A stretch of 64,000 nt of DNA from Sinorhizobium alkalisoli (GCF_008932245.1 NZ_CP034911.1:124001-188000), one strand, 5' to 3'; counted from the first letter of the stretch, positions 55,365 to 64,000 are shown. Notes: generated by a model from the letters alone, not told the origin. Translations and numbers: made by a program.

Positions 55365-55619
55365 TTGGATGCCGATCGATGCTCCGCTCGGCGTGATTTC
55401 CTGTGTTGCCAGGGCGCATCGGCTTGGCCGCCGCCGGTGTTGTTCAGGGCAATGCTACTGCCGGTCAGGTACGACCTGTCCGACGTCAAGCTCGCCGAAG
55501 ACCTAGATTACCGCGCCTCCTTTCGGCGCTTCTGTGAGTATCGGCTTCGAACTGACGCCGGAGCGCGCCCAGAGGAGGCCGTTCGCGCAGCTTCGCGCCG
55601 ACCGGCCGGGTTTGTTTAA
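55365..55619 (+). pseudogene. IS5-like transposase fragment
   Basis: The middle of the frame (WPPPVLFRAMLLPVRYDLSD, then LDYRASFRRFCEYRL) matches the N-terminal region of IS5/IS1182-group transposases (usually PPVVMFKALLLQ...LSDPRLE...SFRRF). The sequence before and after is unrelated, and no DDE residues remain. Confidence 0.6.
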
Positions 55620-56273
55620 AAACGCTGGGAAAACGTAGATCGCTCATGAGAGCCTAGATTTCCGCCCTCTCCCGCAATGCCCCCTATTTCGTTTGGAAAC
55701 TTTTCAGAATGACTATGTCTCGGAGACAACCCCGGCCTCGAACGGCCGAGGTCCGGTGCATGATACGTGGCCATGCAATTGGGTGTTTCCCAAACGACGA
55801 CGCTCAGGAGATCGGCGCGGTTGCCGCTTCGCAATCTGACCCGGGGTGCCAATCTTCGAAACCAGTGTTTCGCGAGGTTTTCCGCAGTAGGCACCTGCGA
55901 CAACAAGAGGGTCTTGCCGAACGGACCTTCAATCAGCTTCTGACCGGTTTCGCGTACCTCGGCTCGATATTGCTGCATTACCTCTGCCGACGCCTCTCTT
56001 GAGGTGAAGGGAAGAAACGAAGCGATCCAGGGATCATCGACCCAGATCATCATGCCGTGATCGCAGCAGGCATCGATCTCTCCCATCATTTCGGTTTTGA
56101 GAAAACCGAAATCCAACACCATACCGGTCTGCTCCCCTTCATCGCAGAGAGGCCCAAGGCATGTTGCCGCGATCCTGTACCGGTGCCCGTGCAGATTGTG
56201 ACACTTGGATTCATGATGTGGGATGCGATGCATCTATACCGATCTCCCGCGTAATCAAATGATGTTCCGGCAT
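55616..56273 (-). pseudogene. queD: QueD-like 6-carboxytetrahydropterin synthase, frameshifted
   Basis: The zinc/active-site block CHNLHGHRYR, the DHG pair (CCDHGMMIW), PTAENLAKHWF and WETPNCMATY identify the QueD/PTPS fold, an enzyme of 7-deazaguanine (queuosine) synthesis. The N terminus MPEHHLITREIGIDAS is in another frame from 56273. Adding one GATGC unit at 56225-56235 joins the two frames into IDAMHRIPHHESKC, so a 5-bp slippage deletion probably killed the gene. A long C-terminal extension follows the core. Confidence 0.78.
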
Positions 56274-56404
56274 GGCGTCCCCCCTGTGTGAGTCTCTATG
56301 TGTTTCGGCATGCAATTTTGACCAATGGCGGGGTGATCGGCATCGAAAATTGACCCCCCTTTGGAAAGATCGTCCATCCGGTCATTTGCGGATGGAGAGG
56401 GGAG

Positions 56405-57910
56405 TTGAAGACAGTGGACACGATTGCCCGCGTGCGTCGCGCCTTCCATGTTCAGGGTTGGTCGGTCAAGAAGATCAGCCGCGACCTGCATGTCTCGCGC
56501 AACACCGTGCGCAAGATACTGCGCTCCGACGAGACCTCCTTCAGCTACGAACGGGAACGCCAGCCTCTGCCGCGGATCGGACCGTGGCGGGAGCATCTGG
56601 ATCGATTCCTGATCGCCAACGAGGGGAAATCCTCGCGCGAGCGGCTGACGCTGATCCGGATTTACGAAGAGGTCCGGGCGCTCGGCTATGAAGGCAGCTA
56701 CGACGCCGTTCGGCGCTATGCGCGAGCGTGGTCGAAGAAGCGCGGCGCGGTGACAGCGGAGGCCTATGTGCCGCTCTACTACGCGCCGGGCGAGGCCTAC
56801 CAGTTCGACTGGAGCCACGAGATCGTCCTGATCAACGGTGTCACTGTGACGGTGAAGGTCGCCCATCTCCGGCTCTGCCACAGCCGGATGCTGTTCGTGC
56901 GGGCCTATATGCGCGAGAGCCAGGAGATGGTGTTCGACGCGCATGACAAGGCCTTCGCCTTTTTCCGCGGCACCTGCACGCGCGGCATCTACGACAACAT
57001 GAAGACGGCGGTGGAGACGGTCTTCGTCGGCAAGGACCGGCAATACAATCGCCGCTTCCTGCAGATGTGCAGCCATTACCTGGTGCAGCCGGTTGCCTGC
57101 ACGCCCGCCTCCGGCTGGGAGAAGGGACAGGTCGAGAACCAGGTCGGTCTCGTGCGCGAGCGCTTCTTCACGCCGCGCCTGCGCGTCAAAAGTCTGGAGG
57201 AGCTGAACGTCTGGCTGCTCGACAAGTGCATCGCCTATGCCCGAGCGCATCGCCATCCCGAGCAGACCGACCGGACGATCTGGCAGGCCTTCGAGGTCGA
57301 GCGCGGCTCGCTGGTCGGTTATGCCGGACCGTTCGACGGTTTCCACTCAACCCCGGCCTCGGTGTCGAAGACCTGCACAGTGCGCTTCGACAACAACAAA
57401 TATTCCGTCCTCTCGACCGCCGTCGGCCGCCCCGTCGAGGTGCAGGCCTATGCCGACCGGATCGTCATTCGCCAGGACGGGGTGATCGTCGCCGAACACG
57501 CCCGCTCATTCGGCCGCGGTGAGACGATCTACGATCCGTGGCATTACGTGCCTGTTCTCGCCCGCAAACCCGGCGCTCTGCGCAACGGTGCGCCGTTCCG
57601 GGAATGGGTTCTGCCCGCGGCGATGGAGAAGGTGCGGCGCAAGCTGAAGAACGCCCCGGACGGCGATCGGCAGATGGTCGCGATCCTCGGATGCGTCGCG
57701 ACCGATGGATTGCCGGCCGTCGAAGCGGCCTGCCAGGAAGCCCTCGATCACGGCGTCTTCTCGGCCGCCGTCATCATCAACATCCTCGCCCGCGCCCGCG
57801 CCCGCGATCCCGCGCCGGCCGAGCGCCTTTCCATTCCCGACGCGCTTCGGCTGACCCATGAGCCGGTGGCCGATTGCGCCCGTTACGACAGCCTCAGGAG
57901 GGCAAGCTGA
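56405..57910 (+). CDS. istA: IS21-family transposase IstA
   Basis: About 500 aa. N-terminal HTH ([20 protein letters not shown]), then the DDE integrase core with Asp in [12 protein letters not shown], a second Asp in [12 protein letters not shown] and the Glu in [12 protein letters not shown]. The C-terminal beta domain ([20 protein letters not shown]) is typical. The listed start is TTG; a GTG three codons later is as likely. The stop overlaps istB. Confidence 0.95.
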   Translation: MKTVDTIARVRRAFHVQGWSVKKISRDLHVSRNTVRKILRSDETSFSYERERQPLPRIGPWREHLDRFLIANEGKSSRERLTLIRIYEEVRALGYEGSYDAVRRYARAWSKKRGAVTAEAYVPLYYAPGEAYQFDWSHEIVLINGVTVTVKVAHLRLCHSRMLFVRAYMRESQEMVFDAHDKAFAFFRGTCTRGIYDNMKTAVETVFVGKDRQYNRRFLQMCSHYLVQPVACTPASGWEKGQVENQVGLVRERFFTPRLRVKSLEELNVWLLDKCIAYARAHRHPEQTDRTIWQAFEVERGSLVGYAGPFDGFHSTPASVSKTCTVRFDNNKYSVLSTAVGRPVEVQAYADRIVIRQDGVIVAEHARSFGRGETIYDPWHYVPVLARKPGALRNGAPFREWVLPAAMEKVRRKLKNAPDGDRQMVAILGCVATDGLPAVEAACQEALDHGVFSAAVIINILARARARDPAPAERLSIPDALRLTHEPVADCARYDSLRRAS

Positions 57911-58644
57911 TGGAACGCACGCAGGTTCTCGAACTGATGAGCACGCTGAAGCTCTTCGGCATGCGCAGCGCTTATGACGAGATCATGGGGAACGCCATCA
58001 AGCGGCAGCACGAGCCGCCGCGTATCGTCGGCGACCTGTTGCAGTCGGAGATCGCCGAGAAGCAGGCGCGCTCCATCCGCTACCAGCTCACAATCGCCAA
58101 GCTGCCGTTCGCCAAGGACATCGACGACTTCGACTTCGACGGAACGCCCATCAACGAGGGGCTGATCCGCGAACTCGCCACCGGTAACTTCCTGGCCGAA
58201 CAGCACAACATCGTCCTCGTCGGCGGAACGGGAACCGGCAAGAGCCATCTGGCCATCGCCATCGCGCGTGCCCTCATCCGTAACGGCTCGCGCGGTCGCT
58301 TCTTCAATGTCGTCGATCTCGTCAACCGGCTCGAGACCGAAGCCCGCTCCGGCAAGCAGGGGCGGCTCGCCGATTATCTGAATCGCCTCGACTTCATCAT
58401 CCTCGACGAGCTCGGCTATCTGCCCTTCGCTCAGGCCGGCGGCCAACTCCTGTTCCATCTGATCAGCAGGCTCTACGAGCGCACCTCCATCATCGTAACG
58501 ACGAATCTCGCCTTCGGAGAATGGCCGAGCGTCTTCGGCGACGCCAAGATGACCACCGCCCTTCTCGACCGGCTGACGCACCACTGCGAGATCGTCGAGA
58601 CCGGAAACGAGTCCTGGCGCTTCAAGAACCGCTCGCAAGGCTAA
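57910..58644 (+). CDS. istB: IS21-family helper ATPase IstB
   Basis: 244-aa AAA+ ATPase of DnaC type. Walker A is [10 protein letters not shown] (about 108-117) and Walker [17 protein letters not shown]. The N-terminal helices ([20 protein letters not shown]) contact IstA. The ATG at 57910 overlaps the istA stop by one base. It assembles on target DNA and directs IstA. Confidence 0.95.
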   Translation: MERTQVLELMSTLKLFGMRSAYDEIMGNAIKRQHEPPRIVGDLLQSEIAEKQARSIRYQLTIAKLPFAKDIDDFDFDGTPINEGLIRELATGNFLAEQHNIVLVGGTGTGKSHLAIAIARALIRNGSRGRFFNVVDLVNRLETEARSGKQGRLADYLNRLDFIILDELGYLPFAQAGGQLLFHLISRLYERTSIIVTTNLAFGEWPSVFGDAKMTTALLDRLTHHCEIVETGNESWRFKNRSQG

Positions 58645-58786
58645 AGCCGGATTCCTCCATCACCCGCACTTGGCCCGCCCTCTGCAACCCCGGCCAGCGC
58701 CGGGCTGGCCAAGTGCTGATCCGCGGTGCGTATGGGGGTCAATATTGGATGCCGATCTGGAGTGCGCCCCTTGGGGTGGACAGTGA

Positions 58787-59584
58787 TCAGGCTGCGGTTT
58801 TGCCCGTCTGCCGGATGTGTTGATCCTCGAACTGCTGCGGACTGAGATAACCCAGCGCCGAGTGCAGCCGTCGTTTGTTGTAGATGGTCTCGATGAAGTC
58901 GGGAAGATGTTCGATGACGTCGTCATAGGTTTGGAACGCCATCGGATACACGGCCTCGACCTTGAGCGTCTTCATGAAGCTTTCGGCCTTTGCATTGTCG
59001 TAGGGGTTGCCTCGGCGCCCCATGGAACCGGCTAGCCCGTGATGGCCGAGGTGTTGGCGATAGGTTTCCGCAGCGTATTGCGATCCACGATCGGAATGGT
59101 GGATGCAGCCGGCCGGTGGTCGTCTGCATTCGATGGCCGTCTTCAGTGCCGCCAAAGTCAGACGGGCATCGATTGACCGTCCGATGGCATACCCGACGAC
59201 CATCCGTGACCAGGCATCAAGGATGACGGCGACATAGACGAAGCGATCCGGCAGGGCAACGTAGGTTATATCTGCCTGCCAGAGCTGGTCCGGTCCGGTC
59301 GGAGCGAATTCGCGCGCCAAATTCGGAAAGATCGGCCCATTGTGATCGCTGTCGGTCGTGGCAACGAAGCGCCGCCTGACCTTCGGCTGCAACCCGTGTT
59401 CGCGCATTAGACGGCGGATCTTCTTGTGGTTCACGACAAGGCCCTTTTGACGAAGAGCTGCGCCGACGCGGCGATAGCCGTAGAACTCGAACTCGTCGCA
59501 GATCGCAAACATGGCTTCGACGACAGCGGTGTCGTCGGCCTGCCCATCGCGGCGGTCATAATAGGTCGAACGAGCGATCCCCAT
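58787..59584 (-). CDS. IS3-family transposase OrfB
   Basis: 265 aa. DDE residues are present: Asp in WQADITYVAL, Asp in CIHHSDRGSQYA and Glu in NAKAESFMKTLK. The N terminus has the HTH_21-like YGYRRVGAALRQKGLVVNHK. The C terminus ends YNKRRLHSALGYLSPQQFED. Its start overlaps the orfA stop, the usual coupling or programmed-shift arrangement. Appears functional. Confidence 0.95.
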   Translation of the reverse strand: MGIARSTYYDRRDGQADDTAVVEAMFAICDEFEFYGYRRVGAALRQKGLVVNHKKIRRLMREHGLQPKVRRRFVATTDSDHNGPIFPNLAREFAPTGPDQLWQADITYVALPDRFVYVAVILDAWSRMVVGYAIGRSIDARLTLAALKTAIECRRPPAGCIHHSDRGSQYAAETYRQHLGHHGLAGSMGRRGNPYDNAKAESFMKTLKVEAVYPMAFQTYDDVIEHLPDFIETIYNKRRLHSALGYLSPQQFEDQHIRQTGKTAA

Positions 59585-59934
59585 CAGTCGACATCCTTCC
59601 GAGACGGAGATGCCATGGGGCCGGTGATGACGGATGTAGTCTCGTTTCTCGGCCGCGGTGCGTTTTTCAGTGCCCCCTTTAGAAACTCCAGTTCCAGAGC
59701 CTGTTTGCCGACCAGGCGCTCGAGTGCTGCAATCCGGGCCTCGTACGCCTGAATGAGGTCAGCGGCCTGAGCATCCTCGTCGAAGGCTCCTTCCTCATAT
59801 TTGCTGACCCAGATGCGGATCAGTTGGCGTTGGAGGTCATGCCGTCTTGCCAGACCGTGCAGTGTCTCGCCGGACAGATATTCCTGCACGACTTGGCGCT
59901 TAAACTCGATGCTGTGGCTGCGATGTTTTGCCAT
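59584..59934 (-). CDS. IS3-family transposase OrfA
   Basis: 116 aa. The HTH part is HSIEFKRQVVQEYLSGETLH, then LARRHDLQRQLIRIWVSKYE. A leucine-zipper coiled coil follows (YEARIAALERLVGKQALELE). The start at 59934 (MAKHRSHS) is preferred; the upstream open frame lies in the inverted repeat. DNA-binding subunit of the IS3 transposase. Confidence 0.92.
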   Translation of the reverse strand: MAKHRSHSIEFKRQVVQEYLSGETLHGLARRHDLQRQLIRIWVSKYEEGAFDEDAQAADLIQAYEARIAALERLVGKQALELEFLKGALKNAPRPRNETTSVITGPMASPSRKDVD

Positions 59935-60062
59935 GGTTCTCTCTGCGAAAACACGGCAGACATGGTCAATTCCATTTCCCAATCTGTCCACCCTAAGGGG
60001 CGCACTCCAATCGGGGGTCAAAGTTCAGTGCCGATTGACAGTCTTATCGAGCCGGAGCTAAA

Positions 60063-60668
60063 ATGTACTATCTTTCCGCGTATCAAGCTGGCCAGTTCGG
60101 CTACGTTCATACCCTCGCTACTGCGACTGAATGGGATGCGTGGCTTGTAAGGGTCATACCGAACGTTCTCGATTCTGACGTCCGCAGCCGGCTTCGCTCC
60201 AACCTAAAGCACATTTTGGTTGGTATGGAGATGAAGGCTGGATTGATTACGCCCCATGCGACGCGAGGAGCGGGCAACGCATCGGTGCTATTTGAGCCCT
60301 ACTATACCATGATGATCTTCGAGTTCTGCGTTGGCGCATTTTCCGTCTGCGAAGGGTTGGGAACGGCCTTCCGCCTGAGGGATGTCGGCAATAACGGAGC
60401 CAATGCCCCGCGTATCGCTCCGAACCACTGGATTGCTTCTCTTGTCGCGGTTGCCGACCCGAACGGAAACCTTGATCTCGAAGCCAAGGTTCGAGGAATT
60501 AAATCCGTCCGTGACAAGATGCATCAGGATCGGTTAGGTGCGCGGCAGGAGATCGATTGGCACGCTTTCAGCTATGATGACGCTTTTCTACCAGCGAAAT
60601 CGGCCATTCTGGCGCTATTGCAAATTGCCCCCCATCACGTTCCACCCGCCACAAATCTCACTGCTTAG
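60063..60668 (+). CDS. uncharacterised helical protein, possibly HEPN-like
   Basis: 201 aa that I do not recognise. It is helical, with a hydrophobic segment YYTMMIFEFCVGAFSVCEGL near residue 88. The stretch GIKSVRDKMHQDRLG has the look of a HEPN R-x(3-4)-H motif but the fit is weak. GGAG precedes the ATG, which lies 23 bp outside the IS21 right end, so the gene may be intact. Convergent with the ubiquitin-like operon. Confidence 0.5.
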   Translation: MYYLSAYQAGQFGYVHTLATATEWDAWLVRVIPNVLDSDVRSRLRSNLKHILVGMEMKAGLITPHATRGAGNASVLFEPYYTMMIFEFCVGAFSVCEGLGTAFRLRDVGNNGANAPRIAPNHWIASLVAVADPNGNLDLEAKVRGIKSVRDKMHQDRLGARQEIDWHAFSYDDAFLPAKSAILALLQIAPHHVPPATNLTA

Positions 60669-60739
60669 TTTCGAGGGACTTGCCGACCGTAGCCGGAAGC
60701 ATACTACACCCCACCGACAGCGCCAGAGTAGCCGAGGAT

Positions 60740-61456
60740 TCAGCCGGTGGCCGTGATCTTATCGACATATCTAAGCTCACCGGTTGTCTTGTCCATTTCC
60801 ACCAAGCGACTGACGTTACAGGTTGCACACTTCACATCGACGACCCCATCGAGAATCAGGGAAGCCATCGTAGCGGCCAAATCAGAACCGCAGGTCTCGC
60901 AACAAATCGGAAGTCCGCCGGCAAATTGGATACCGTAGACTTCAGATCCCAAAACCTCCTTGAGCCGGATGTGAATGCGGTTCGCCTCAGTCCTCAGTTT
61001 AGTTTCTTCTATCGACTTCCCTTTCTTGAGCTGGGAAATGGTTCGCTGATGAAGGAAACTTCCGAGAGATCGATGGGCCTTTTCCACCCAGTTGACGGTT
61101 AAGCGTCGATCAATTCCATCGAAGAGTGGGGGGCCACCGACGGGGGCGCCATTCTCGCCAACTTCGCGGACCTGAACCCGAAGCGACGTATCGACGAGTC
61201 GGTCGTGTGCGGAAAGGAGTTCCAGGACTTTGTTGGGTTGCCAATGTTGATGTGCCTCCGCGACGTCGGGGCTCAGATTTTTCTCGTAGGCTTGGAGCGT
61301 TTCATACACGATTGCCTCGATTGCTAGACGAAGCTCGAGGCAGGCGTAAACGAGTTGCTGCCCTTCACCGCAAAGCAGCTCCTCAGCTAATTTAAGGCGC
61401 TTCCGCGCTTGTTCGCGAAAAGGAAAATGCGCAACTTGGGATACCTGCTCATTCAT
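60740..61456 (-). CDS. uncharacterised zinc-ribbon protein of the ubiquitin-like operon
   Basis: 238 aa. The N-terminal 170 residues are helical (LVYACLELRLAIEAIVYETL), HEPN-like in appearance but without a firm motif. The C-terminal domain has two Cys pairs, CETC (186-189) and CATC (210-213), that form a zinc ribbon. It starts 14 bp after the DUF6527 stop on the same strand, so it is the fourth gene of the operon. Start at 61456 (MNEQVS). Candidate effector or substrate adaptor; no function is known. Confidence 0.65.
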   Translation of the reverse strand: MNEQVSQVAHFPFREQARKRLKLAEELLCGEGQQLVYACLELRLAIEAIVYETLQAYEKNLSPDVAEAHQHWQPNKVLELLSAHDRLVDTSLRVQVREVGENGAPVGGPPLFDGIDRRLTVNWVEKAHRSLGSFLHQRTISQLKKGKSIEETKLRTEANRIHIRLKEVLGSEVYGIQFAGGLPICCETCGSDLAATMASLILDGVVDVKCATCNVSRLVEMDKTTGELRYVDKITATG

Positions 61457-61470
61457 TGAAACGCTCTTCT

Positions 61471-61824
61471 CTATGCGGTGGGCCGCCCGCCGGGGCACCA
61501 TTCGATCTCGCCGTTTGTGATCCAGAAGTGGCAGCCACATTCATTTAACTGGTGAACCGAAGGTTTGAGCGTCGGACGGTTCCAGAAATCCAATGTCACT
61601 TGCCATTTCGGCCGTCGAGTGGGGTTAAGCGAAAGTGCAATCATCTTACCGCAACCGCCGGGGCAGGTCAGGCACGCCCATTTTGCGACGTCGCCATCGC
61701 GAACGACGACGACATCCTTTTCTGGCAACTCGCCGGTCGACGGATATTTGGACGAGAGCCCCGCAAGCCGGTCAAACTTGAGCAACCCGAAGAAGCGGAG
61801 GGTGAGTGCTATCGTTCTTCGCAT
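61471..61824 (-). CDS. DUF6527 family protein
   Basis: 117 aa. Typical DUF6527 features: a Cys-rich CLTCPGGCGKMIALSL (about 51-66), KWQVTLDFWNRPTLKPSVHQ, and the ending ECGCHFWITNGEIEWC. The five or six Cys suggest zinc binding. The family recurs beside prokaryotic ubiquitin-like E1, E2 and JAB genes. The start at 61824 follows GGGTGAG and lies four bases from the E1 stop. Role unknown; perhaps a ligase-like or target-binding part. Confidence 0.8.
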   Translation of the reverse strand: MRRTIALTLRFFGLLKFDRLAGLSSKYPSTGELPEKDVVVVRDGDVAKWACLTCPGGCGKMIALSLNPTRRPKWQVTLDFWNRPTLKPSVHQLNECGCHFWITNGEIEWCPGGRPTA

Positions 61825-61828
61825 GATC

Positions 61829-63226
61829 TCACCCTGCCATATCGAGGAAGGGCGATACATCGCCGGCTCCACGTGAGTCATCGGATTGGCAAACCGGGCA
61901 ACCTTCTCGGGCCTTGAAGTCCAGAAACCGATCATCGCGAACATGCCAGCGTCTGACACGGGTTGGGATCATTCCATTAGCGCCGTGAAATCCAGTAAGT
62001 GCGGCAATCATTTCATTGACGGCAACAGATGCCATCTCGGTCGTAAACGTCACGACCGCGGGGGCGGGATCACCGGCGCCAACGACGTAGGCCTCGACCT
62101 TACGGCGTCGAAATTCATCCGGCTGATTGCGTTCGAGCTCTTCTTCCTGCGCGCGAATGGCGTTCACAACACCACCGCAAATCAAACAGGGGCGGCCCGG
62201 AACTACCGTCGTGACCCGTCCATTGAGATCATGTCCGTGCCCCTGAGCCGCTGCGACCATGCGCAAGCCGACGTCGATGACGGGGATACCGTAAAAATGG
62301 GCAAGGCGATTGATCAAAATTCGTCCTGAGTTGTCGTCGGTGCATCCGAAGACAAAGTCGGATGCCTTGAGCGCATCTCGGACCCGCGCAACGTTTATCC
62401 AGTCCTGCGCGATTTCAACATGGCATCCGATGCCCATCAATTCGATCTCTCGCTTAAGGACCTCGACTTTCGGTCGTCCGATATCGTCGCGGCGTGCTCC
62501 ATGGACCCGGTTTAGGTTTGTCTCGTCAATCACATCCTTATCGACGAGGAATATGTGCCCAACCCCAAGCCGAGCCAACAGAAGCGCGACCGGGCTACCG
62601 GTACCGCCGCACCCGACGACGCATACGCGTAACGGTGCGAGATTGTCGTTGAAGCTCTGCCCAAACAGCCGGCGCTGACGGTCCAGGTGGTGATGGACTC
62701 TGTTCTTAGCGAGATAACGTTGATCTCGCCGATATCGTCCACCGACGACCTGAACAGCGTCAGCCATGGTGTAAGCATCGGCGCTATGCCAGATTCGCCC
62801 GCAGACTGCGCCGTCTCCGCCGAGAACGATACTGACAAGACCTCTCGCGCCCTTCTGGTGAGCCGTCCGCGCAAGCTCTCGCTCGTTGGCGTCGTCCTGA
62901 TCGGAGAAAAATGCATGACTGCCCGGATGGGTGTGAAAGATTGCGGGAATCTTGCCCGCGATCGCAGCGTCGCCGAGCATCCGCATGAAGCTGCGGGTAC
63001 TCCATGTCACATGCACACCGGACGAGCTGAGCATGTCTGTTGCGGGAATCTCAATGACCCGATGTGAAATTAGACGGTGGCGCGGGGCGCCCGACCAAGG
63101 ATCCTCAGCGATATCCGACGATCCAAACAGAATGTAGCTAGCTGCTTCCGGAGACGTAGCGTCCGGAAGCAGGCCCGTGAGGATCTGCATATGTTGCTCG
63201 AGAAAAGTAATGTCCAGCATCGTCAT
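61829..63226 (-). CDS. JAB deubiquitinase-like / E1 (ThiF) fusion protein
   Basis: 465 aa. The N-terminal JAB/JAMM metalloprotease domain has its full motif H98-x-H100-x7-S108-x2-D111 (in FHTHPGSHAFFSDQD), with Glu59 upstream. The C-terminal adenylating domain has VVGCGGTGSPVALLLARLG (203-221), LVDKDVIDETNLNR and GCTDDNSGR. Zinc Cys pairs are C347/C350 and C443/C446. One protein could both process the ubiquitin-like precursor and activate its C terminus. Fused JAB-E1 proteins are known from bacterial ubiquitin-like systems, several of them antiphage. One base after the E2 stop. Confidence 0.92.
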   Translation of the reverse strand: MTMLDITFLEQHMQILTGLLPDATSPEAASYILFGSSDIAEDPWSGAPRHRLISHRVIEIPATDMLSSSGVHVTWSTRSFMRMLGDAAIAGKIPAIFHTHPGSHAFFSDQDDANERELARTAHQKGARGLVSIVLGGDGAVCGRIWHSADAYTMADAVQVVGGRYRRDQRYLAKNRVHHHLDRQRRLFGQSFNDNLAPLRVCVVGCGGTGSPVALLLARLGVGHIFLVDKDVIDETNLNRVHGARRDDIGRPKVEVLKREIELMGIGCHVEIAQDWINVARVRDALKASDFVFGCTDDNSGRILINRLAHFYGIPVIDVGLRMVAAAQGHGHDLNGRVTTVVPGRPCLICGGVVNAIRAQEEELERNQPDEFRRRKVEAYVVGAGDPAPAVVTFTTEMASVAVNEMIAALTGFHGANGMIPTRVRRWHVRDDRFLDFKAREGCPVCQSDDSRGAGDVSPFLDMAG

Positions 63227-63227
63227 T

Positions 63228-64000
63228 TCACTTTGCCTTCTCGAAAGCCATCTGGGCTCGGGTCACCATGGTGCGGATGCCATCGATGCCTGCGCGCCAT
63301 TCCGCATGTCGGGACCAGCGCTGCCAGCTGGCGCCGGCGAAAAGCTGCGGAACATCCGCGCACGCCGCGTACGTGTTTGTCGCATTCAGCTTGATCCAGG
63401 GCAGCGTGTAGAACATATCGACGCTGGCATCGGGATAACCCGCCGGAAGCTGGATCATCACGTCGACCTTGTCGTGATCGAACTTGCCCGGAGGAAGGGC
63501 AAAATCCTTGATCACGACCGCTCCGATACCGCCATCGTTGATGATCTCATAAGCCAGTCCATGCGCTTCCAGAAAGCGACGGTCAGCGGAGGGGAGGGTC
63601 TCCAGGCCCTCCGTGGTTTCACTGATCACGGTGATGAAGCGCTCGATGCCCTTGCCTGCCAGATCGACCAGATCGTGATCCTCGATCAGGCGATCATGAC
63701 CGCCGCGCACTTCGAGATAGATGCTGTAGCGAGCGTCGACACCGGCCAGGTTGCGAAGTGCCTTGCCGCTGATCAGATTCTTGCCCCAGGACATCTGGCG
63801 GCTTTCAATCGTGAAATTGAAGGAACGGTCGCTCTCAAAGTAGGCGAACGTTTCAACGCCCTTTGCGCGAAGATCGAAGGTTTCGTCGAGGCGGATATCC
63901 TCGAACTCACCGTTGGGGAGGATGGCGAAGAGGCTGTAGTTCTCCACGTCACGTACGCCGGCAGCCGAAAGGAGCTGGCTCCCCACAGGGACCGGATCAC
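63228..64000 (-). CDS. multiubiquitin - E2-like fusion protein, partial (cut by window end)
   Basis: At least 257 codons, open to the window edge. The first part repeats ubiquitin-like beta-grasp units: one ends VETFAYFESDRSFNFTI, and the next follows with ARYSIYLEVRGG and GIERFITVISE. The last 130 residues look like a prokaryotic E2 fold: VDVMIQLPAGYPDASVDMFY, LPWIKL and RHAEWRAGIDGIRTMVTRAQ. No clear catalytic Cys is seen at the expected place. First visible gene of the operon with JAB-E1, DUF6527 and a zinc-ribbon protein. Confidence 0.82.
   Translation of the reverse strand, partial: DPVPVGSQLLSAAGVRDVENYSLFAILPNGEFEDIRLDETFDLRAKGVETFAYFESDRSFNFTIESRQMSWGKNLISGKALRNLAGVDARYSIYLEVRGGHDRLIEDHDLVDLAGKGIERFITVISETTEGLETLPSADRRFLEAHGLAYEIINDGGIGAVVIKDFALPPGKFDHDKVDVMIQLPAGYPDASVDMFYTLPWIKLNATNTYAACADVPQLFAGASWQRWSRHAEWRAGIDGIRTMVTRAQMAFEKAK

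Larger units (their letters stand above)
58758..60009. mobile_element. intact IS3-family element inserted in the IS21 right end
   Basis: 26-bp terminal inverted repeats (TGGAGTGCGCCCCTTGGGG inward at the left; one mismatch at the right) begin TG and end CA. A 3-bp duplication ATC flanks the element. Length 1,252 bp with orfA and orfB on the minus strand, both apparently intact. Confidence 0.88.
56299..60040. mobile_element. IS21-family element interrupted by an IS3 element
   Basis: istA-istB are flanked by IS21-type tandem terminal repeats. The left end begins TGTGTTTCGGCATGC with a second repeat at about 56336-56360 (GATCGGCATC then TTGACCCCCC). The right end has the inverted pair, GGGGGTCAATATTGG at 58735 and GGGGGTCAAAGTTCAG at 60013, ending GATTGACA at 60040. 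The right pair is separated by an IS3 (58758-60009). Exact target duplication was not found. Confidence 0.75.

Noticed and set aside
56255..57346. 363-codon minus-strand frame opposite istA
   Set aside because: istA on the plus strand is a full IS21 transposase with DDE residues; the minus frame runs into the IS end.

Overview
The window looks like part of a rhizobial (Sinorhizobium/Ensifer-type) secondary replicon. Evidence read from the sequence: a repA-repB-repC cassette with parS-like palindromes and a counter-transcript RNA region, a SyrB-type regulator cluster, the rhizobial plasmid families DUF2493 and DUF1403-ScpB-integrase, VirB-type conjugation remnants and many insertion sequences. 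All calls come from reading the sequence; no database search was run.

Region 1 (1-18.3 kb) is an intact catabolic locus. It holds a soluble cytochrome P450, its [2Fe-2S] ferredoxin and FAD ferredoxin reductase, a zinc alcohol dehydrogenase, a LigK/RraA-type aldolase, a cupin, the proton-translocating transhydrogenase PntAA-PntAB-PntB, a five-gene branched-chain-type ABC importer, two DoxX proteins, a TetR regulator and a glutathione-dependent formaldehyde dehydrogenase. A dyad of consensus nATACY-N4-RGTATn lies in front of every main transcription unit, including tetR itself, so the TetR protein probably controls the set as one regulon. The gene set fits uptake and oxidative demethylation of a methylated, perhaps aromatic, substrate: the P450 releases formaldehyde, AdhC oxidises it to formate with NADH, and the transhydrogenase turns NADH into NADPH.

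Region 2 (18.3-28.5 kb) looks like a defence island. It holds two convergent DprA(SLOG)-phosphoribosyltransferase modules, one led by a trypsin-like protease and carrying a HAD-PRTase fusion with a degenerate HAD active site. It also holds a STAS-like/GHKL-ATPase/Cys-rich barrel cluster and a Kiwa (kwaA-kwaB) system. Region 3 (28.5-45 kb) is plasmid backbone: fragments of an HTH protein and a PIN toxin, ScpB-DUF1403-integrase flanked by two matching 21-bp dyads, a methyltransferase/lytic-transglycosylase chimera, a frameshifted DUF2493 gene, repABC, a frameshifted NYN-LOTUS gene, a cold-shock protein and two recombinases (one broken).

Region 4 (45-60 kb) is rearranged accessory DNA: an Xre/ParS antitoxin with a truncated RES toxin, three SyrB-like genes in tandem, an IS3 transposase gene split by a serine-recombinase element, a phasin, IS4 and IS5 remnants, a virB1'-virB2-virB3-'virB4 remnant, a frameshifted queD and an IS21 whose right end carries an inserted IS3. 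Region 5 (60-64 kb) is a ubiquitin-like conjugation operon on the minus strand: multiubiquitin-E2 (cut by the window edge), JAB-E1, DUF6527 and an uncharacterised zinc-ribbon protein. It is the second strong defence candidate here.
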